DNA from: CAVQOB01 sp963714325
Lineage (GTDB): Bacteria > Pseudomonadota > Alphaproteobacteria > Rhizobiales > Hyphomicrobiaceae
Length of the DNA: 64,000 nucleotides
Assembly (NCBI GenBank): GCA_963714325.1
Contig: CAVQOB010000026.1
Coordinates: 1-64,000 of the forward strand
Direction: 5' to 3'
Below the pieces are notes generated by a model. The model saw nothing but the letters and a program-made list of their open reading frames with translations. It ran no database searches and was not told the origin of the DNA. Below are positions 41,351 to 50,288 of the stretch, one piece after another; within the stretch, counting starts at the first letter, position 1, and each line of letters opens with the position of its first letter. Position numbers and translations under genes: made by a program.

Positions 41351-42196
41351 ATGAAATTCCAAGGCACAAAAGACTACATCGCCACCAACGATCTCAAGAT
41401 TGCTGTGAACGCGGCCATCACGTTGCAGCGGCCGCTGCTGATCAAGGGCGAGCCTGGCACCGGCAAGACGGTGCTGGCCATTGAAGTCGCCAAGGCGCTG
41501 AAGGCTCCTTTGCTGGAATGGCACGTCAAATCGACAACCAAGGCGGCGCAGGGGCTTTACGAATATGACGCCGTATCCCGGCTGCGTGACAGCCAACTCG
41601 GCGACGCGCGCGTCAATGACATCACCAACTACATTCGCAAGGGCCGGCTTTGGGAAGCATTCATCGCGCCCGAGCGGCCAGTGCTGCTGATCGACGAGAT
41701 CGACAAAGCCGACATCGAGTTTCCGAATGATTTGCTGCAGGAACTCGATCGGATGGAATTTCACGTCTATGAAACCGGCGAGACGGTCAAAGCGCGCCAA
41801 CGGCCGATCATGATCATCACGTCAAACAACGAGAAAGAACTGCCCGACGCGTTCCTGCGGCGCTGCTTTTTCCACTACATCAAGTTTCCCGACGCCGAGA
41901 CGATGCGATCGATTGTCGACGTACATTTCCCGGGGATCAAGGGTCGACTGGTATCCGAGGCGCTACGCGTTTTCTACGATGTCCGCGACGTGCCAGGCCT
42001 CAAGAAGAAACCATCCACGTCGGAATTACTCGATTGGATCAAGCTGCTGCTGAACGAGGATATCGGGCCGGAGACGCTGCGCGAGCAAGATCCCCGCAAG
42101 TTGATCCCGCCCTTGCATGGCGCCCTGTTGAAGAACGAGCAGGATGTTCACTTGTTCGAGCGTCTGGCGTTCATGGCACGGCGCAAGGACGGCTGA
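41351..42196 (+). CDS. MoxR-family AAA+ ATPase
   Basis: 281 residues. Walker A GEPGTGKT, Walker B VLLIDEIDKAD, sensor 1 IITSNNEKELPDAFLRRC, and a C-terminal helical lid. MoxR ATPases act as chaperones for metal or cofactor insertion, almost always with a von Willebrand factor A-domain protein encoded next door. ATG 41351 is used (AAGAG six bases upstream). No VWA gene follows: the next gene is a lipoprotein on the other strand. Confidence 0.9.
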   Translation: MKFQGTKDYIATNDLKIAVNAAITLQRPLLIKGEPGTGKTVLAIEVAKALKAPLLEWHVKSTTKAAQGLYEYDAVSRLRDSQLGDARVNDITNYIRKGRLWEAFIAPERPVLLIDEIDKADIEFPNDLLQELDRMEFHVYETGETVKARQRPIMIITSNNEKELPDAFLRRCFFHYIKFPDAETMRSIVDVHFPGIKGRLVSEALRVFYDVRDVPGLKKKPSTSELLDWIKLLLNEDIGPETLREQDPRKLIPPLHGALLKNEQDVHLFERLAFMARRKDG

Positions 42197-42206
42197 CCCG
42201 TGTGCA

Positions 42207-42647
42207 TTACGACCGTGGCTTGGCGAGTTCCGCGTCGATGTCCATGGTCTTACACTTCTTCTCAGCCAGCAGCTCGTTGTAGGCAACCAAGCGGCTGCGT
42301 TCGCGCGACACTTCGCCCGCAATATCGGAGCCGGCAGTCGATCGCTTCAATGGCGTGGCGCCAGCCGTTTGCAGTGTCTTGGCGATGACGGATGGTTCAC
42401 GGCGATCGCCCGACGCGCGGATCCGGTCGATCATCACCTGCATCGAGCCGAGCAGCTTGCGGCATTCGTATTTGCGTTCTTCGTCGCTTGGCACATAACG
42501 GCCGTCGCTGCCAACGGCGCCGCTGACCGACGGCTTGAGCAATGCGCCGGCTAACGGATTTTTCTTGGCGCCTTCGAGTGGCGGCGGCGTATAGCCTGGA
42601 ACGGCCGCAGCACACGCGGCCAACAACCCACTCGCAAGAGTTCGCAC
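42207..42647 (-). CDS. Putative lipoprotein
   Basis: 146 residues. GTG start, then a short hydrophobic segment with lipobox LLAAC (Cys near residue 12), so the mature protein would be lipid-anchored. The remainder is charged and helical with one CRKLLGSMQVMIDRI segment and a late KKCK. I do not recognise the family. It converges on the MoxR gene. Confidence 0.6.
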   Translation of the reverse strand: MRTLASGLLAACAAAVPGYTPPPLEGAKKNPLAGALLKPSVSGAVGSDGRYVPSDEERKYECRKLLGSMQVMIDRIRASGDRREPSVIAKTLQTAGATPLKRSTAGSDIAGEVSRERSRLVAYNELLAEKKCKTMDIDAELAKPRS

Positions 42648-42827
42648 ATATCAAGGGCGCAAATCGGGTCGGCTGTCGCAGCATCATGTGTCCGCCGGAA
42701 TCAAATCGAGGCCGTCCTTGTAGCGCCCAGAACGTGGCGTGAGGAGGGCATCGATCGTGATCATGGCGCATCGCATAAAATGCGGTATCATCGTGCCTAT
42801 TGACCGTGACAGCTGGAGACTCTGACC

Positions 42828-43247
42828 GTGCCGCAAATAATCACAATGTCCTCGAAAGCCATGGTCGAAGCTGCCCGCCGCGAGATCGAGGAAATCACCG
42901 CCGCCGATGCCCTGAAACTCGCGGGCAACCCAGACGTGACGTTTGTCGATATCCGCGATCCCCGGGAATTGGAGCGCGAAGGCCGCGTGCCCAGCGCCTT
43001 CCACTGCACGCGCGGCATGCTCGAATTCTGGATCGACCCCGCCAGCCCCTATTTCAAGCCGCGCTTCGGCGAGGACAAGAAATTCGTCTTTTTCTGCGCC
43101 GGCGGCATGCGTTCCGTCCTCGCGGCCAAGGTCGCGCAGGACATGGGGTTGAAGCCCGTCGCCCACATCATCGGCGGCTTCAAGGCCTGGAAGGAAGCCG
43201 GCGGCACCATCGACACCGACCCCGCCAAAGCGCGCACTTCCGGCTAA
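42828..43247 (+). CDS. Rhodanese-like sulfurtransferase
   Basis: 139 residues, one rhodanese domain. DIRDPRELEREGRVPSAFH leads in, and the active-site loop is FFCAGGMRS with the catalytic cysteine. HIIGGFKAWKEAGG closes the fold. It probably transfers sulfur from a persulfide, with substrate unknown. GTG 42828 has GGAG ten bases upstream; ATG 42846 is an internal alternative. Confidence 0.9.
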   Translation: MPQIITMSSKAMVEAARREIEEITAADALKLAGNPDVTFVDIRDPRELEREGRVPSAFHCTRGMLEFWIDPASPYFKPRFGEDKKFVFFCAGGMRSVLAAKVAQDMGLKPVAHIIGGFKAWKEAGGTIDTDPAKARTSG

Positions 43248-43511
43248 TCCGGCTTAAATGGCACTTTGTTGCGTTGCATTTACCATGCACACAAGTGCTT
43301 TGCGCAATGCATTGTGGCGGCCCAAAACGCGCCTATGCTGCGCATGCATCCCTTCGCTCGGCTCTGACTGCAAATGAGCCGGCAGCATCTGCCCTTTGCA
43401 CTTTGTGAACTCTGCCTGGGTAATTTGATCGCGAAGGCGTGCTGGTCGCCGCTGGCTTAAAGAAAGCCGACGGCCGGCTCCTGTTTATGTGCGTTGCGTA
43501 GGACTTGCGTC

Positions 43512-45068
43512 TTGATATCGCCATTTGACGCGAAAAAGTGTGCTCCGGTTCTGGTTCTGTTGGCCGTCCTCGCCACCGCCGGCTGCAAGCAGGAAGGCAA
43601 CCTCACCCGCGTGCCAGGCATTGCAACGGTCGAGCGCGAACAGCGGCCCGCCGAAACGACACTCTTTTTGGCCGTGCCCGTCGATATAGCAGCCGTGAAA
43701 ACGGTGGCCGAAGCCGCCATTGGTGAGCGCATCGCCAAATGGCGAACGTTCATGGACGATATTGCCTGCGATAAGCGCAAGGGCCCATGGACCGAATGCA
43801 ATGGCGCCGTGGTCTCGACCGAAATCGTGCGCGCCGGCGCAATCGACGTCACCGTAGACGGCGGCCGCTTGCAACTGGTTGTTCCGCTCAAATACGACAT
43901 CGCCGCCAAGGGCCACGGCTGGGCCAGCTATCTGACGGACGAGAAGTCCGGCCGGACCAGCGTCCGTATTCCGATTGATGCAGCGCTCGGGCCTGGCTAT
44001 CGCCTCGATGTTCGCGTTGCCGGCGAGCCGGTATGGAGCGACAAAGCCGTCACGATCCTCAAGGGCAAGATCATCCTCGGGCAATCCGGCGACGCCAAGC
44101 TGAAAGCCGATCTCAAGGCCGCAGCCGAGCCGATGCGCAAGGCGCTGGCCGACCAAGGCTTGGCAGCACCCGCCGAACGCGCATGGCGGGCACTGCATGC
44201 GCCGCTGGCGTTGATGCGATCCCCGGATCTGTGGCTCAAAGGCGAGCCTGTCCGCCTGCTCGGCGGTGGCTTCGCTCGCGAAGGCAGCGACATCGTCTAT
44301 CGCATTGGTGTCGGCACTCGTGTCGGCGTGTACCAGGGCGAGCGCCCGAAGGCGGCGACATATCGAGCACTCCCCGAACCCACCCGCCAAGCCGATGCGC
44401 AATCGCGTACCCGCCTCCTGTTCCCCGTCGATCTCAGCTCATCCGCCTTGCTGAGCGCACTTCAATCCGCCTTCCCGGCCAACGAGACCATCGTGTCCAA
44501 AGCCGACAACAAAGCCGAAGCCGTCAAGGTAACAGCGCGCAGTATTGCGCTCCACCCGGCAAAGGACCAGATCGCGATCGAAATGAAACTCGACGTGATC
44601 GAGCCTCGTCGCATGAACGGCATGGTCGGCACGGCCTACTTCATGGCGCGCCCAGTGATGAATACCGAAACCGGCCTATTGCAGCTCGAAAATATTACGT
44701 TTCCACCAGCCCCCAAAGACGCCAAGAACGCCGCCAAATCGGATTTCGTCCGCATCGGCGAAGAGCCTTTCGCCGGTCGCATCGCCGTTGCTGGCCAGTT
44801 GGCGATCGGCGATCAGATCAAGAGCCTGTTGCCGCGCATCAACGCGACGGTCGAACAACGCTTGGATGAGACGTTGGAATTGCGTGGCGCATTTGAGTCC
44901 CTCGACGTCATCGCCATCGACCCCAAACGCGACGCTTTCCGAGTCACGCTTGAATTGGCCGGCAGCCTGACCTTGAAAGTCATCGGCCCAGCCGCCGCCA
45001 CGCGCGGCGAAATGCAACGCACCGAAGCGGTCGGCATCGCGCCCATCATCACGGGAACCGCGCGGTAG
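43512..45068 (+). CDS. DUF4403 lipoprotein
   Basis: About 518 residues. A hydrophobic signal (CAPVLVLLAVLATAGC) ends in a lipobox cysteine. The body has two repeated halves rich in beta strands with TTLFLAVPVDIAAVKTVAE and RTRLLFPVDLSSSALLSALQ, the pattern of DUF4403 (TULIP-like) proteins, which may carry hydrophobic ligands in the periplasm. No ATG is available: TTG 43512 has AGGA eight bases upstream and places the signal peptide right, and TTG 43494 is an alternative. Confidence 0.75.
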   Translation: MISPFDAKKCAPVLVLLAVLATAGCKQEGNLTRVPGIATVEREQRPAETTLFLAVPVDIAAVKTVAEAAIGERIAKWRTFMDDIACDKRKGPWTECNGAVVSTEIVRAGAIDVTVDGGRLQLVVPLKYDIAAKGHGWASYLTDEKSGRTSVRIPIDAALGPGYRLDVRVAGEPVWSDKAVTILKGKIILGQSGDAKLKADLKAAAEPMRKALADQGLAAPAERAWRALHAPLALMRSPDLWLKGEPVRLLGGGFAREGSDIVYRIGVGTRVGVYQGERPKAATYRALPEPTRQADAQSRTRLLFPVDLSSSALLSALQSAFPANETIVSKADNKAEAVKVTARSIALHPAKDQIAIEMKLDVIEPRRMNGMVGTAYFMARPVMNTETGLLQLENITFPPAPKDAKNAAKSDFVRIGEEPFAGRIAVAGQLAIGDQIKSLLPRINATVEQRLDETLELRGAFESLDVIAIDPKRDAFRVTLELAGSLTLKVIGPAAATRGEMQRTEAVGIAPIITGTAR

Positions 45069-45250
45069 GTCTCTTTGCTTGGCGCGTCGGCTACTCTCCT
45101 GCGGGCGATCCCGGCTCGACGGCCGGGAGGCCGCCACGCGCGCTCTTGCTGGCGTGTCAGATGCCCACCCGCATCCGCGCCGGCACGTTCACTTCAGCTT
45201 GCTCGACTACGCCGGGCCGGCTTATGTTGCGCCTCTTGCGTGAGGGGTCC

Positions 45251-46858
45251 ATGCCGCAAATCAAATCCACCATTTCGCCGTCATCCGAAAGCTTCAAGAC
45301 CAACGCAGCGGCGATGGCAGCCCTCGTGGGCGACTTGCAGAGCAAGCGCACCGAGACCGCGCGCGGTGGGCCGGAAAAATCGCGCGACCGCCATGTCGCC
45401 CGCGGCAAGTTACTGCCGCGTGACCGCGTCTTGACCCTGCTCGACCCGGGCTCGCCCTTCCTTGAGGTCGGCGCCTTAGCCGCCTACGATATGTACTCCA
45501 AGGACATCCACGGCGCCGGTATCATCACCGGCATCGGCCGCGTATCGGGACGCGAGTGCATGATCGTTTGCAACGATGCGACGATCAAGGGCGGCACCTA
45601 TTACCCGATGACCGTGAAGAAGCATTTGCGCGCGCAAGAGATCGCCTGGGCCAACCGGCTGCCGTGCATCTACCTCGTCGATTCCGGCGGCGCCAACCTG
45701 CCGCACAATGCCGACGTCTTCCCGGACCGGGAGCATTTCGGCCGCATCTTCCGCAACCAGGCGCGCATGAGCGCAGAAGGGATCGCGCAAATTGCGGCGG
45801 TGATGGGCTCCTGTACCGCTGGTGGCGCCTACGTGCCGGCGATGGCCGACGAGAGCATCATCGTTCGCAAGCAAGGCACGATCTTCCTCGGAGGCCCACC
45901 GCTGGTGAAGGCCGCAACCGGCGAGACCGTGTCGGCAGAAGACCTCGGCGGCGGCGACGTTCACACACGGCTTTCCGGCGTCGCCGATCATCTCGCCGTC
46001 AACGATCATCATGCACTTGATATCGCACGCTCTATCGTCGCCAACCTTGGTGCGCCGCAGCGCACCTCGATCGCACTGCGGCCATCGCGACCGCCCGCCT
46101 ACGACGCCGCCGAAATCGACGGCTGTGTGCCCGCGTCCCTGTCGACGCAATACGACGCGCGCGAGGTGATTGCCCGCGTCGTCGACGCGTCCGAATTCGA
46201 CGAGTTCAAGAGCAATTTTGCGACCACTTTGATCACCGGCTTCGCGCACATCGAAGGCATTCCCGTCGCGATTCTCGCCAACAACGGTATTCTCTATTCC
46301 GAAACCGCTCAGAAAGCCGCGCACTTCATCGAACTCGCTTGCCAGCGGCGCATCCCGCTGCTGTTCCTGCAGAATATCACCGGCTTCATGGTCGGGCGCG
46401 ACGCGGAGGCTGGCGGCATCGCCCGGCACGGCGCCAAAATGGTGATGGCGGTCTCGTCAGCCAACGTGCCGAAGATCACCGTGCTCATCGGTGGCAGCTA
46501 TGGCGCGGGCAACTACGCCATGTGCGGCCGAGCCTACGATCCGCGATTTCTGTTTACCTGGCCGAATTCGCGCATCTCACTGATGGGCGCACAGCAGGCA
46601 GCCTCCGTGTTGGCGACCGTGCGGCGCGATAACATCGAGGCCGAGGGCAAACCGTGGAGCGCTGCCGACGAAGCCCAGTTCAAGCAACCGACCATCGATC
46701 AGTTCGAGCAGGAGGGCCGCCCCTATTTCGGCACTGCGCGGCTGTGGGACGACGGCATCATCGCGCCGTCCGAAACGCGCCGCGTACTCGGCCTCGCCTT
46801 CGCCGCGTGCCTGAATGCGCCGATCGCCGAGACGAAGTTCGGCGTGTTTCGGATGTGA
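45251..46858 (+). CDS. Acyl-CoA carboxylase, beta (carboxyltransferase) subunit
   Basis: 535 residues, two crotonase-like lobes. The N-lobe oxyanion region is GSCTAGGAYVPAMADE and the C-lobe one is GGSYGAGNYAMCGRAYDPRFLF, the latter typical of methylcrotonyl-CoA carboxylase beta subunits. It would carboxylate an acyl-CoA with biotin from a partner alpha subunit; none is encoded nearby. ATG 45251 has GAGGGG before it. It is convergent with the EthD-like gene. Substrate (methylcrotonyl-, geranyl- or another acyl-CoA) is open. Confidence 0.88.
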   Translation: MPQIKSTISPSSESFKTNAAAMAALVGDLQSKRTETARGGPEKSRDRHVARGKLLPRDRVLTLLDPGSPFLEVGALAAYDMYSKDIHGAGIITGIGRVSGRECMIVCNDATIKGGTYYPMTVKKHLRAQEIAWANRLPCIYLVDSGGANLPHNADVFPDREHFGRIFRNQARMSAEGIAQIAAVMGSCTAGGAYVPAMADESIIVRKQGTIFLGGPPLVKAATGETVSAEDLGGGDVHTRLSGVADHLAVNDHHALDIARSIVANLGAPQRTSIALRPSRPPAYDAAEIDGCVPASLSTQYDAREVIARVVDASEFDEFKSNFATTLITGFAHIEGIPVAILANNGILYSETAQKAAHFIELACQRRIPLLFLQNITGFMVGRDAEAGGIARHGAKMVMAVSSANVPKITVLIGGSYGAGNYAMCGRAYDPRFLFTWPNSRISLMGAQQAASVLATVRRDNIEAEGKPWSAADEAQFKQPTIDQFEQEGRPYFGTARLWDDGIIAPSETRRVLGLAFAACLNAPIAETKFGVFRM

Positions 46859-46880
46859 CGGCCGAAAGCGGCTACGCCGA

Positions 46881-47558
46881 TCATTGTGGGGCGCGCTGGT
46901 GTTCGAGGCGATAAACGCCGGTATGCGCTGTCGGTGGGTTCAATCCGAGTGTGTTGATCAAGCTCGCCAAGGCATGGGCCACCGCCGCCGCATCGCAGCC
47001 TTCGACAAGGATTGCAGCAACCGGCGCCGTCAGAATGTCGGATCGATGCCGGCTCTCAACCGTCTTGACACCACTGGCTGTCGTGTCGGTGCTGCAAAAG
47101 CAGACCCCGGATATGCGCGGCAGGCGCGCGACCGTGAGCAACGCATCGCGACGATCACGGGCAATCTCAGCGGCCTTGTCGCCGCCGCTGTCGCCATCGA
47201 AGCGGATGGTCCCCATGAAGCCGCCCGTACCGCAGCCAGTGCCGGCGACGACGTGGGTAAGGGCTCGCAAGGTATTGCGAAAGTGTAATGTGGCGCGCTT
47301 GGTCCACGGCGTTGGCGCGTTGAGGCGCGCAAGATAAGGCTCGCTGACGGCAACGGAACTGTTCGTTGTCTCATACAGCGTCAGGAATTCGGGTTTGGTC
47401 TCAGGCGTCACGGCAATGTAGCGACTGCCCCGCTGAAAACCTGGAATGGCGAGACGCTCGGGCATGTGTTCGTTGAGATGCCATGCGTAGAAATCGTCCC
47501 GCCCCTCCGGCGTGACATCGTTCCAGATGATGATGGCACCTGCACCAGTCGGTGTCAT
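46881..47558 (-). CDS. EthD-like ferredoxin-fold protein
   Basis: 225 residues. IIIWNDVTPEGRDDFYAWHLNEHMPERLAIPGF at the N-terminus is the start of a dimeric alpha+beta barrel of the EthD/NIPSNAP type, and a second half may repeat the fold. Such proteins accompany degradation pathways as isomerases, monooxygenases or uncharacterised accessory factors. GGAG lies before the ATG. It follows the SDR gene by 15 bases on the same strand, so both likely act on the same substrate. Confidence 0.65.
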   Translation of the reverse strand: MTPTGAGAIIIWNDVTPEGRDDFYAWHLNEHMPERLAIPGFQRGSRYIAVTPETKPEFLTLYETTNSSVAVSEPYLARLNAPTPWTKRATLHFRNTLRALTHVVAGTGCGTGGFMGTIRFDGDSGGDKAAEIARDRRDALLTVARLPRISGVCFCSTDTTASGVKTVESRHRSDILTAPVAAILVEGCDAAAVAHALASLINTLGLNPPTAHTGVYRLEHQRAPQ

Positions 47559-47573
47559 GCAAGGATCTCCTTT

Positions 47574-48347
47574 TCAATAGGTGGCACGTCCGCCGGATAG
47601 ATCGAACGTCGCGCCCGTCGAGAATGTGCACGCGTCGGATGCGAGAAACGCGACCATGACAGCGATCTCTTCGACCTCGACGAAACGCCCCATCGGAATC
47701 CGGGCGAGGATTTCGGCGCGGCGTTCCGCGGATAGTTCCTTGGCCATGTCGGTTTCCGCAGCAGCGGGCGTCACACAATTGACCATGATGCCGTCAGCCG
47801 CCAGTTCCTTGCCGAGGATCTTGGTCAGTGCGATCACCCCGGCTTTGGAAATGCCGTAGGCGCCCGACAGCGCCATGCCCTCCTTGCCCTGGACCGACGA
47901 AACATTGACGATGCGCCCCCGCGGACGTCCCTTATGTGCGCGCATGCCAGGCACGATCGCGCGGCAGACGATGACCATGCCGGTCAGGTTCACATCCATG
48001 ACGCGGCGGTAGTCGGCGAGTTCCAACTCCCAAAGCGGCGCAACGGGACCGAGAATGCCCGCGTTGTTGATCAGGATATCAACGCGTCCGAAGGTGGTAA
48101 TGGTCGCTTCTGCCGCTCGCGCGACGCGCTGAGCATCCGTGACATCGACGCCAAGCGCCAAATGCTGTTCGCCGAGCGCAAGCGCCGCTGACCGTGCCAA
48201 TGCTCGGTCGACGTCCCAGATTGCGATGCGGGCACCCTCGGAGGCAAGACGCGTCGCCACCCCTAAGCCGATGCCACGCGCACCACCCGTGACGATGGCA
48301 GTCCGGCCAGCAAAGCGCTGGCCGGTTTGGCGTGTTGCAGCGCTCAT
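47574..48347 (-). CDS. Short-chain dehydrogenase/reductase
   Basis: 257 residues, classical SDR: VTGGARGIGLGVATRL (NAD(P) loop), DILINNAGILG, NVSSVQGKEG, YGISKAGV (catalytic Tyr-xxx-Lys) and a C-terminal substrate loop. The Asp in WDVDRAL after the second strand favours NAD. ATG overlaps the stop of the ABC binding-protein gene (ATGA), so it is co-translated with it. It is part of the permease–binding protein–SDR–EthD run. Confidence 0.93.
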   Translation of the reverse strand: MSAATRQTGQRFAGRTAIVTGGARGIGLGVATRLASEGARIAIWDVDRALARSAALALGEQHLALGVDVTDAQRVARAAEATITTFGRVDILINNAGILGPVAPLWELELADYRRVMDVNLTGMVIVCRAIVPGMRAHKGRPRGRIVNVSSVQGKEGMALSGAYGISKAGVIALTKILGKELAADGIMVNCVTPAAAETDMAKELSAERRAEILARIPMGRFVEVEEIAVMVAFLASDACTFSTGATFDLSGGRATY

Positions 48348-49312
48348 TTCGGCAGATGCGCGTTGGTGAAGAAGGCATCGGCCTTCAGATCGGTCTTGAG
48401 TTCCTGATAGTCCTTCATCAGGTTCACGGTCATGTCCCAGTCGCCCGGGTGCATCTGGCCAATAGGCAATGCTGGCGCCGCGCGCGAGCGCACCAGCTTC
48501 AGACCTGCATTGAGTTGCTTCAACGCCATGTCCTTGTCCATATCGGGCTTCACCTTGAGCCCGGCGGCGATGGCTGCGGCTGGGTCCTTCTCCGCCTCTG
48601 CGAACGCCTTCTGCGTCGCGCGGATGAAGCCTTCGACCAGCTTCGGCTTGTCCTTCAGCGTGTCGTTATGAACATGGATTGCCAGGCCCATCGTATTGAC
48701 GCCGAAGTCCGCGTAATTGAGCACCGTCGTCTTCAACCCGCGTTGCTCCAAAATAAAGACCTGGTTCTCCGAACCGCCGAGCATCGCGTCGGCTTTCTTC
48801 TCAAGCGTTGCAACTAACTTCGTCGCGCCGTCAACACGCAGGAAATTGACCTTGGCCTCGTCGAGTTTGTTGGCCTTGATCAGTGCCGGCATGATCGTCA
48901 GGCCCGCTTCGCCGGCAGTTGCAGCGATCGTTTTGCCTTCGAGGTCCTTGATCGTTTTGATATTGGCATCTTCACGCGCGATGACAGCGAATGGCGTTGT
49001 GTTCATGATGCCCATCACCGCCTTGATCGGCGCACCCTTGGTGATGCCGTTGATGATGCTCGCACCATCCGAAAGGCCGAATGTGTCGCCCTTGGCGCCG
49101 ATCACTTGGACGGCAGCGCCGGACCCCTTGCCTTCACCGACGTCAAGGTCGATGCCTTCGGCCTTATAGTAACCCCGCTCGACACCGAGGTGAAACGGCG
49201 TATGGAAACCGTAGATCAGCCAATTGAGGCGCAACGTCGCTTTTTCCTGTGCGACGGCCGGCAGTGCCATCGCCGACAGCATTACCGCAAAAAATAGGAT
49301 CGTCCGTTTCAT
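48344..49312 (-). CDS. ABC transporter substrate-binding protein, NMT1/SsuA type
   Basis: 322 residues. Signal peptide MKRTILFFAVMLSAMALPAVA. The NMT1/THI5-like fold shows LRLNWLIYGFHTPFHLGVERGYYKAEGIDL at the N-terminus and GGSENQVFILEQRGL in the middle. It delivers a small organic solute (sulfonate, pyrimidine-like or aromatic) to the permease encoded upstream. The ligand cannot be deduced, but linkage to SDR, EthD-like and carboxylase genes suggests a carbon source. Confidence 0.9.
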   Translation of the reverse strand: MKRTILFFAVMLSAMALPAVAQEKATLRLNWLIYGFHTPFHLGVERGYYKAEGIDLDVGEGKGSGAAVQVIGAKGDTFGLSDGASIINGITKGAPIKAVMGIMNTTPFAVIAREDANIKTIKDLEGKTIAATAGEAGLTIMPALIKANKLDEAKVNFLRVDGATKLVATLEKKADAMLGGSENQVFILEQRGLKTTVLNYADFGVNTMGLAIHVHNDTLKDKPKLVEGFIRATQKAFAEAEKDPAAAIAAGLKVKPDMDKDMALKQLNAGLKLVRSRAAPALPIGQMHPGDWDMTVNLMKDYQELKTDLKADAFFTNAHLPK

Positions 49313-49335
49313 ATCGTCCTCCCGGGTTATCGTTG

Positions 49336-50133
49336 TCAGATGGGTTGGCCAGCGTCGGCGACGCTGCGTTGCGATACGTGCCAGGGTATGACCCAGCGCT
49401 CGATCATTTCGACCACAGCATAAAGCGCGAAGCCGAGCGCTGTCAGCACGAAGATTGCGCCGAACGCCATGGTCGTGTTGAGATTACCGTTGGCTTCCAG
49501 CAGCATATTGCCGAGGCCGCGGTCTGACGCCACAAACTCGGCGACGACGGCGGCCGTCGCCGACAATGCGGCCGCGACCTTGATGCCCGTGAACAGCGTC
49601 GGCAGCGCATGCGGCAGCTCGACCTTGGCAAACGTGCGCCAGCGGCTCGCACCTGTGGTGCGTGCAAGATCGAGTATATCAGGATCGACGGACCGGAACG
49701 CGGTGATGGCGGAGACCACCACCGGGAAAAACGACAACAGAAACACCAGCAGCACCTTAGGGAATAAGCCAAAGCCGAACCAGATGATGAACAGCGGCGC
49801 GACGGCGATTTTGGGCACGATCTGAAAGAACACGAGCAGCGGATACAGCGTCTGTTCCATCCGGCGCGAGAAGGCGACAGCCAGCGCCAAGCCGACACCG
49901 ATCACGACGGCAGCCACGAAACCGAGCAGCATCGGCCGCAGCGTATAGTCGGCCGCAACCCAATAGCGCCCTTGCCGGTTCCAGATCTCGGCGAAAATAT
50001 CCGACGGGGGCGGTAGGATGTACGACTTGATGCCGAACATCCGCACGACCAGCTCCCAGAACAGCAGGAAACCCGCGACGGCTGCCGCCGTGCGCAGCGC
50101 CGGAGCCAATCGCCGTGCCTTGCTGGCCTTCAT
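49336..50133 (-). CDS. ABC transporter permease, SsuC/TauC type
   Basis: 265 residues with about six membrane helices. The ATPase-contact EAA loop is LDLARTTGASRWRTFAKVELPHALP. ATG 50133 has AAGGGG nine bases upstream; the frame reaches to TTG 50172. First gene of a minus-strand run with the binding protein, SDR and EthD-like protein. Its ATPase partner is encoded on the opposite strand at 51165. Confidence 0.9.
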   Translation of the reverse strand: MKASKARRLAPALRTAAAVAGFLLFWELVVRMFGIKSYILPPPSDIFAEIWNRQGRYWVAADYTLRPMLLGFVAAVVIGVGLALAVAFSRRMEQTLYPLLVFFQIVPKIAVAPLFIIWFGFGLFPKVLLVFLLSFFPVVVSAITAFRSVDPDILDLARTTGASRWRTFAKVELPHALPTLFTGIKVAAALSATAAVVAEFVASDRGLGNMLLEANGNLNTTMAFGAIFVLTALGFALYAVVEMIERWVIPWHVSQRSVADAGQPI

Positions 50134-50186
50134 GCCGTCTGCCCCTTCCCCGAACGCCGCGCCTGACGTCAACGCCCGACCTCGAT

Positions 50187-50232
50187 GCCCGATCCGGGCC
50201 CGCTCCGGGCCCGCTCCGGCCCGCTCCGGATT
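50187..50232. repeat. Short GC-rich tandem repeat
   Basis: CCGGGCCCGCT-type 12-bp unit repeated about three times with one shortened copy, in the divergent promoter region between permease and IclR gene. Confidence 0.7.
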
Positions 50233-50271
50233 GACAAATAGAACCCGCCGGATTAGCTGCTTAAAGCGCTA

Positions 50272-50288
50272 ATGGAACAGTGTCCCAT
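50272..50288. promoter_or_regulatory. Candidate IclR-type operator
   Basis: ATGGAACA–G–TGTCCCAT, arms matching at seven of eight positions. If the regulator's true start is ATG 50293, this site lies just upstream of it; if the start is 50272 it covers the start codon. Either would suit autorepression. Confidence 0.35.
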
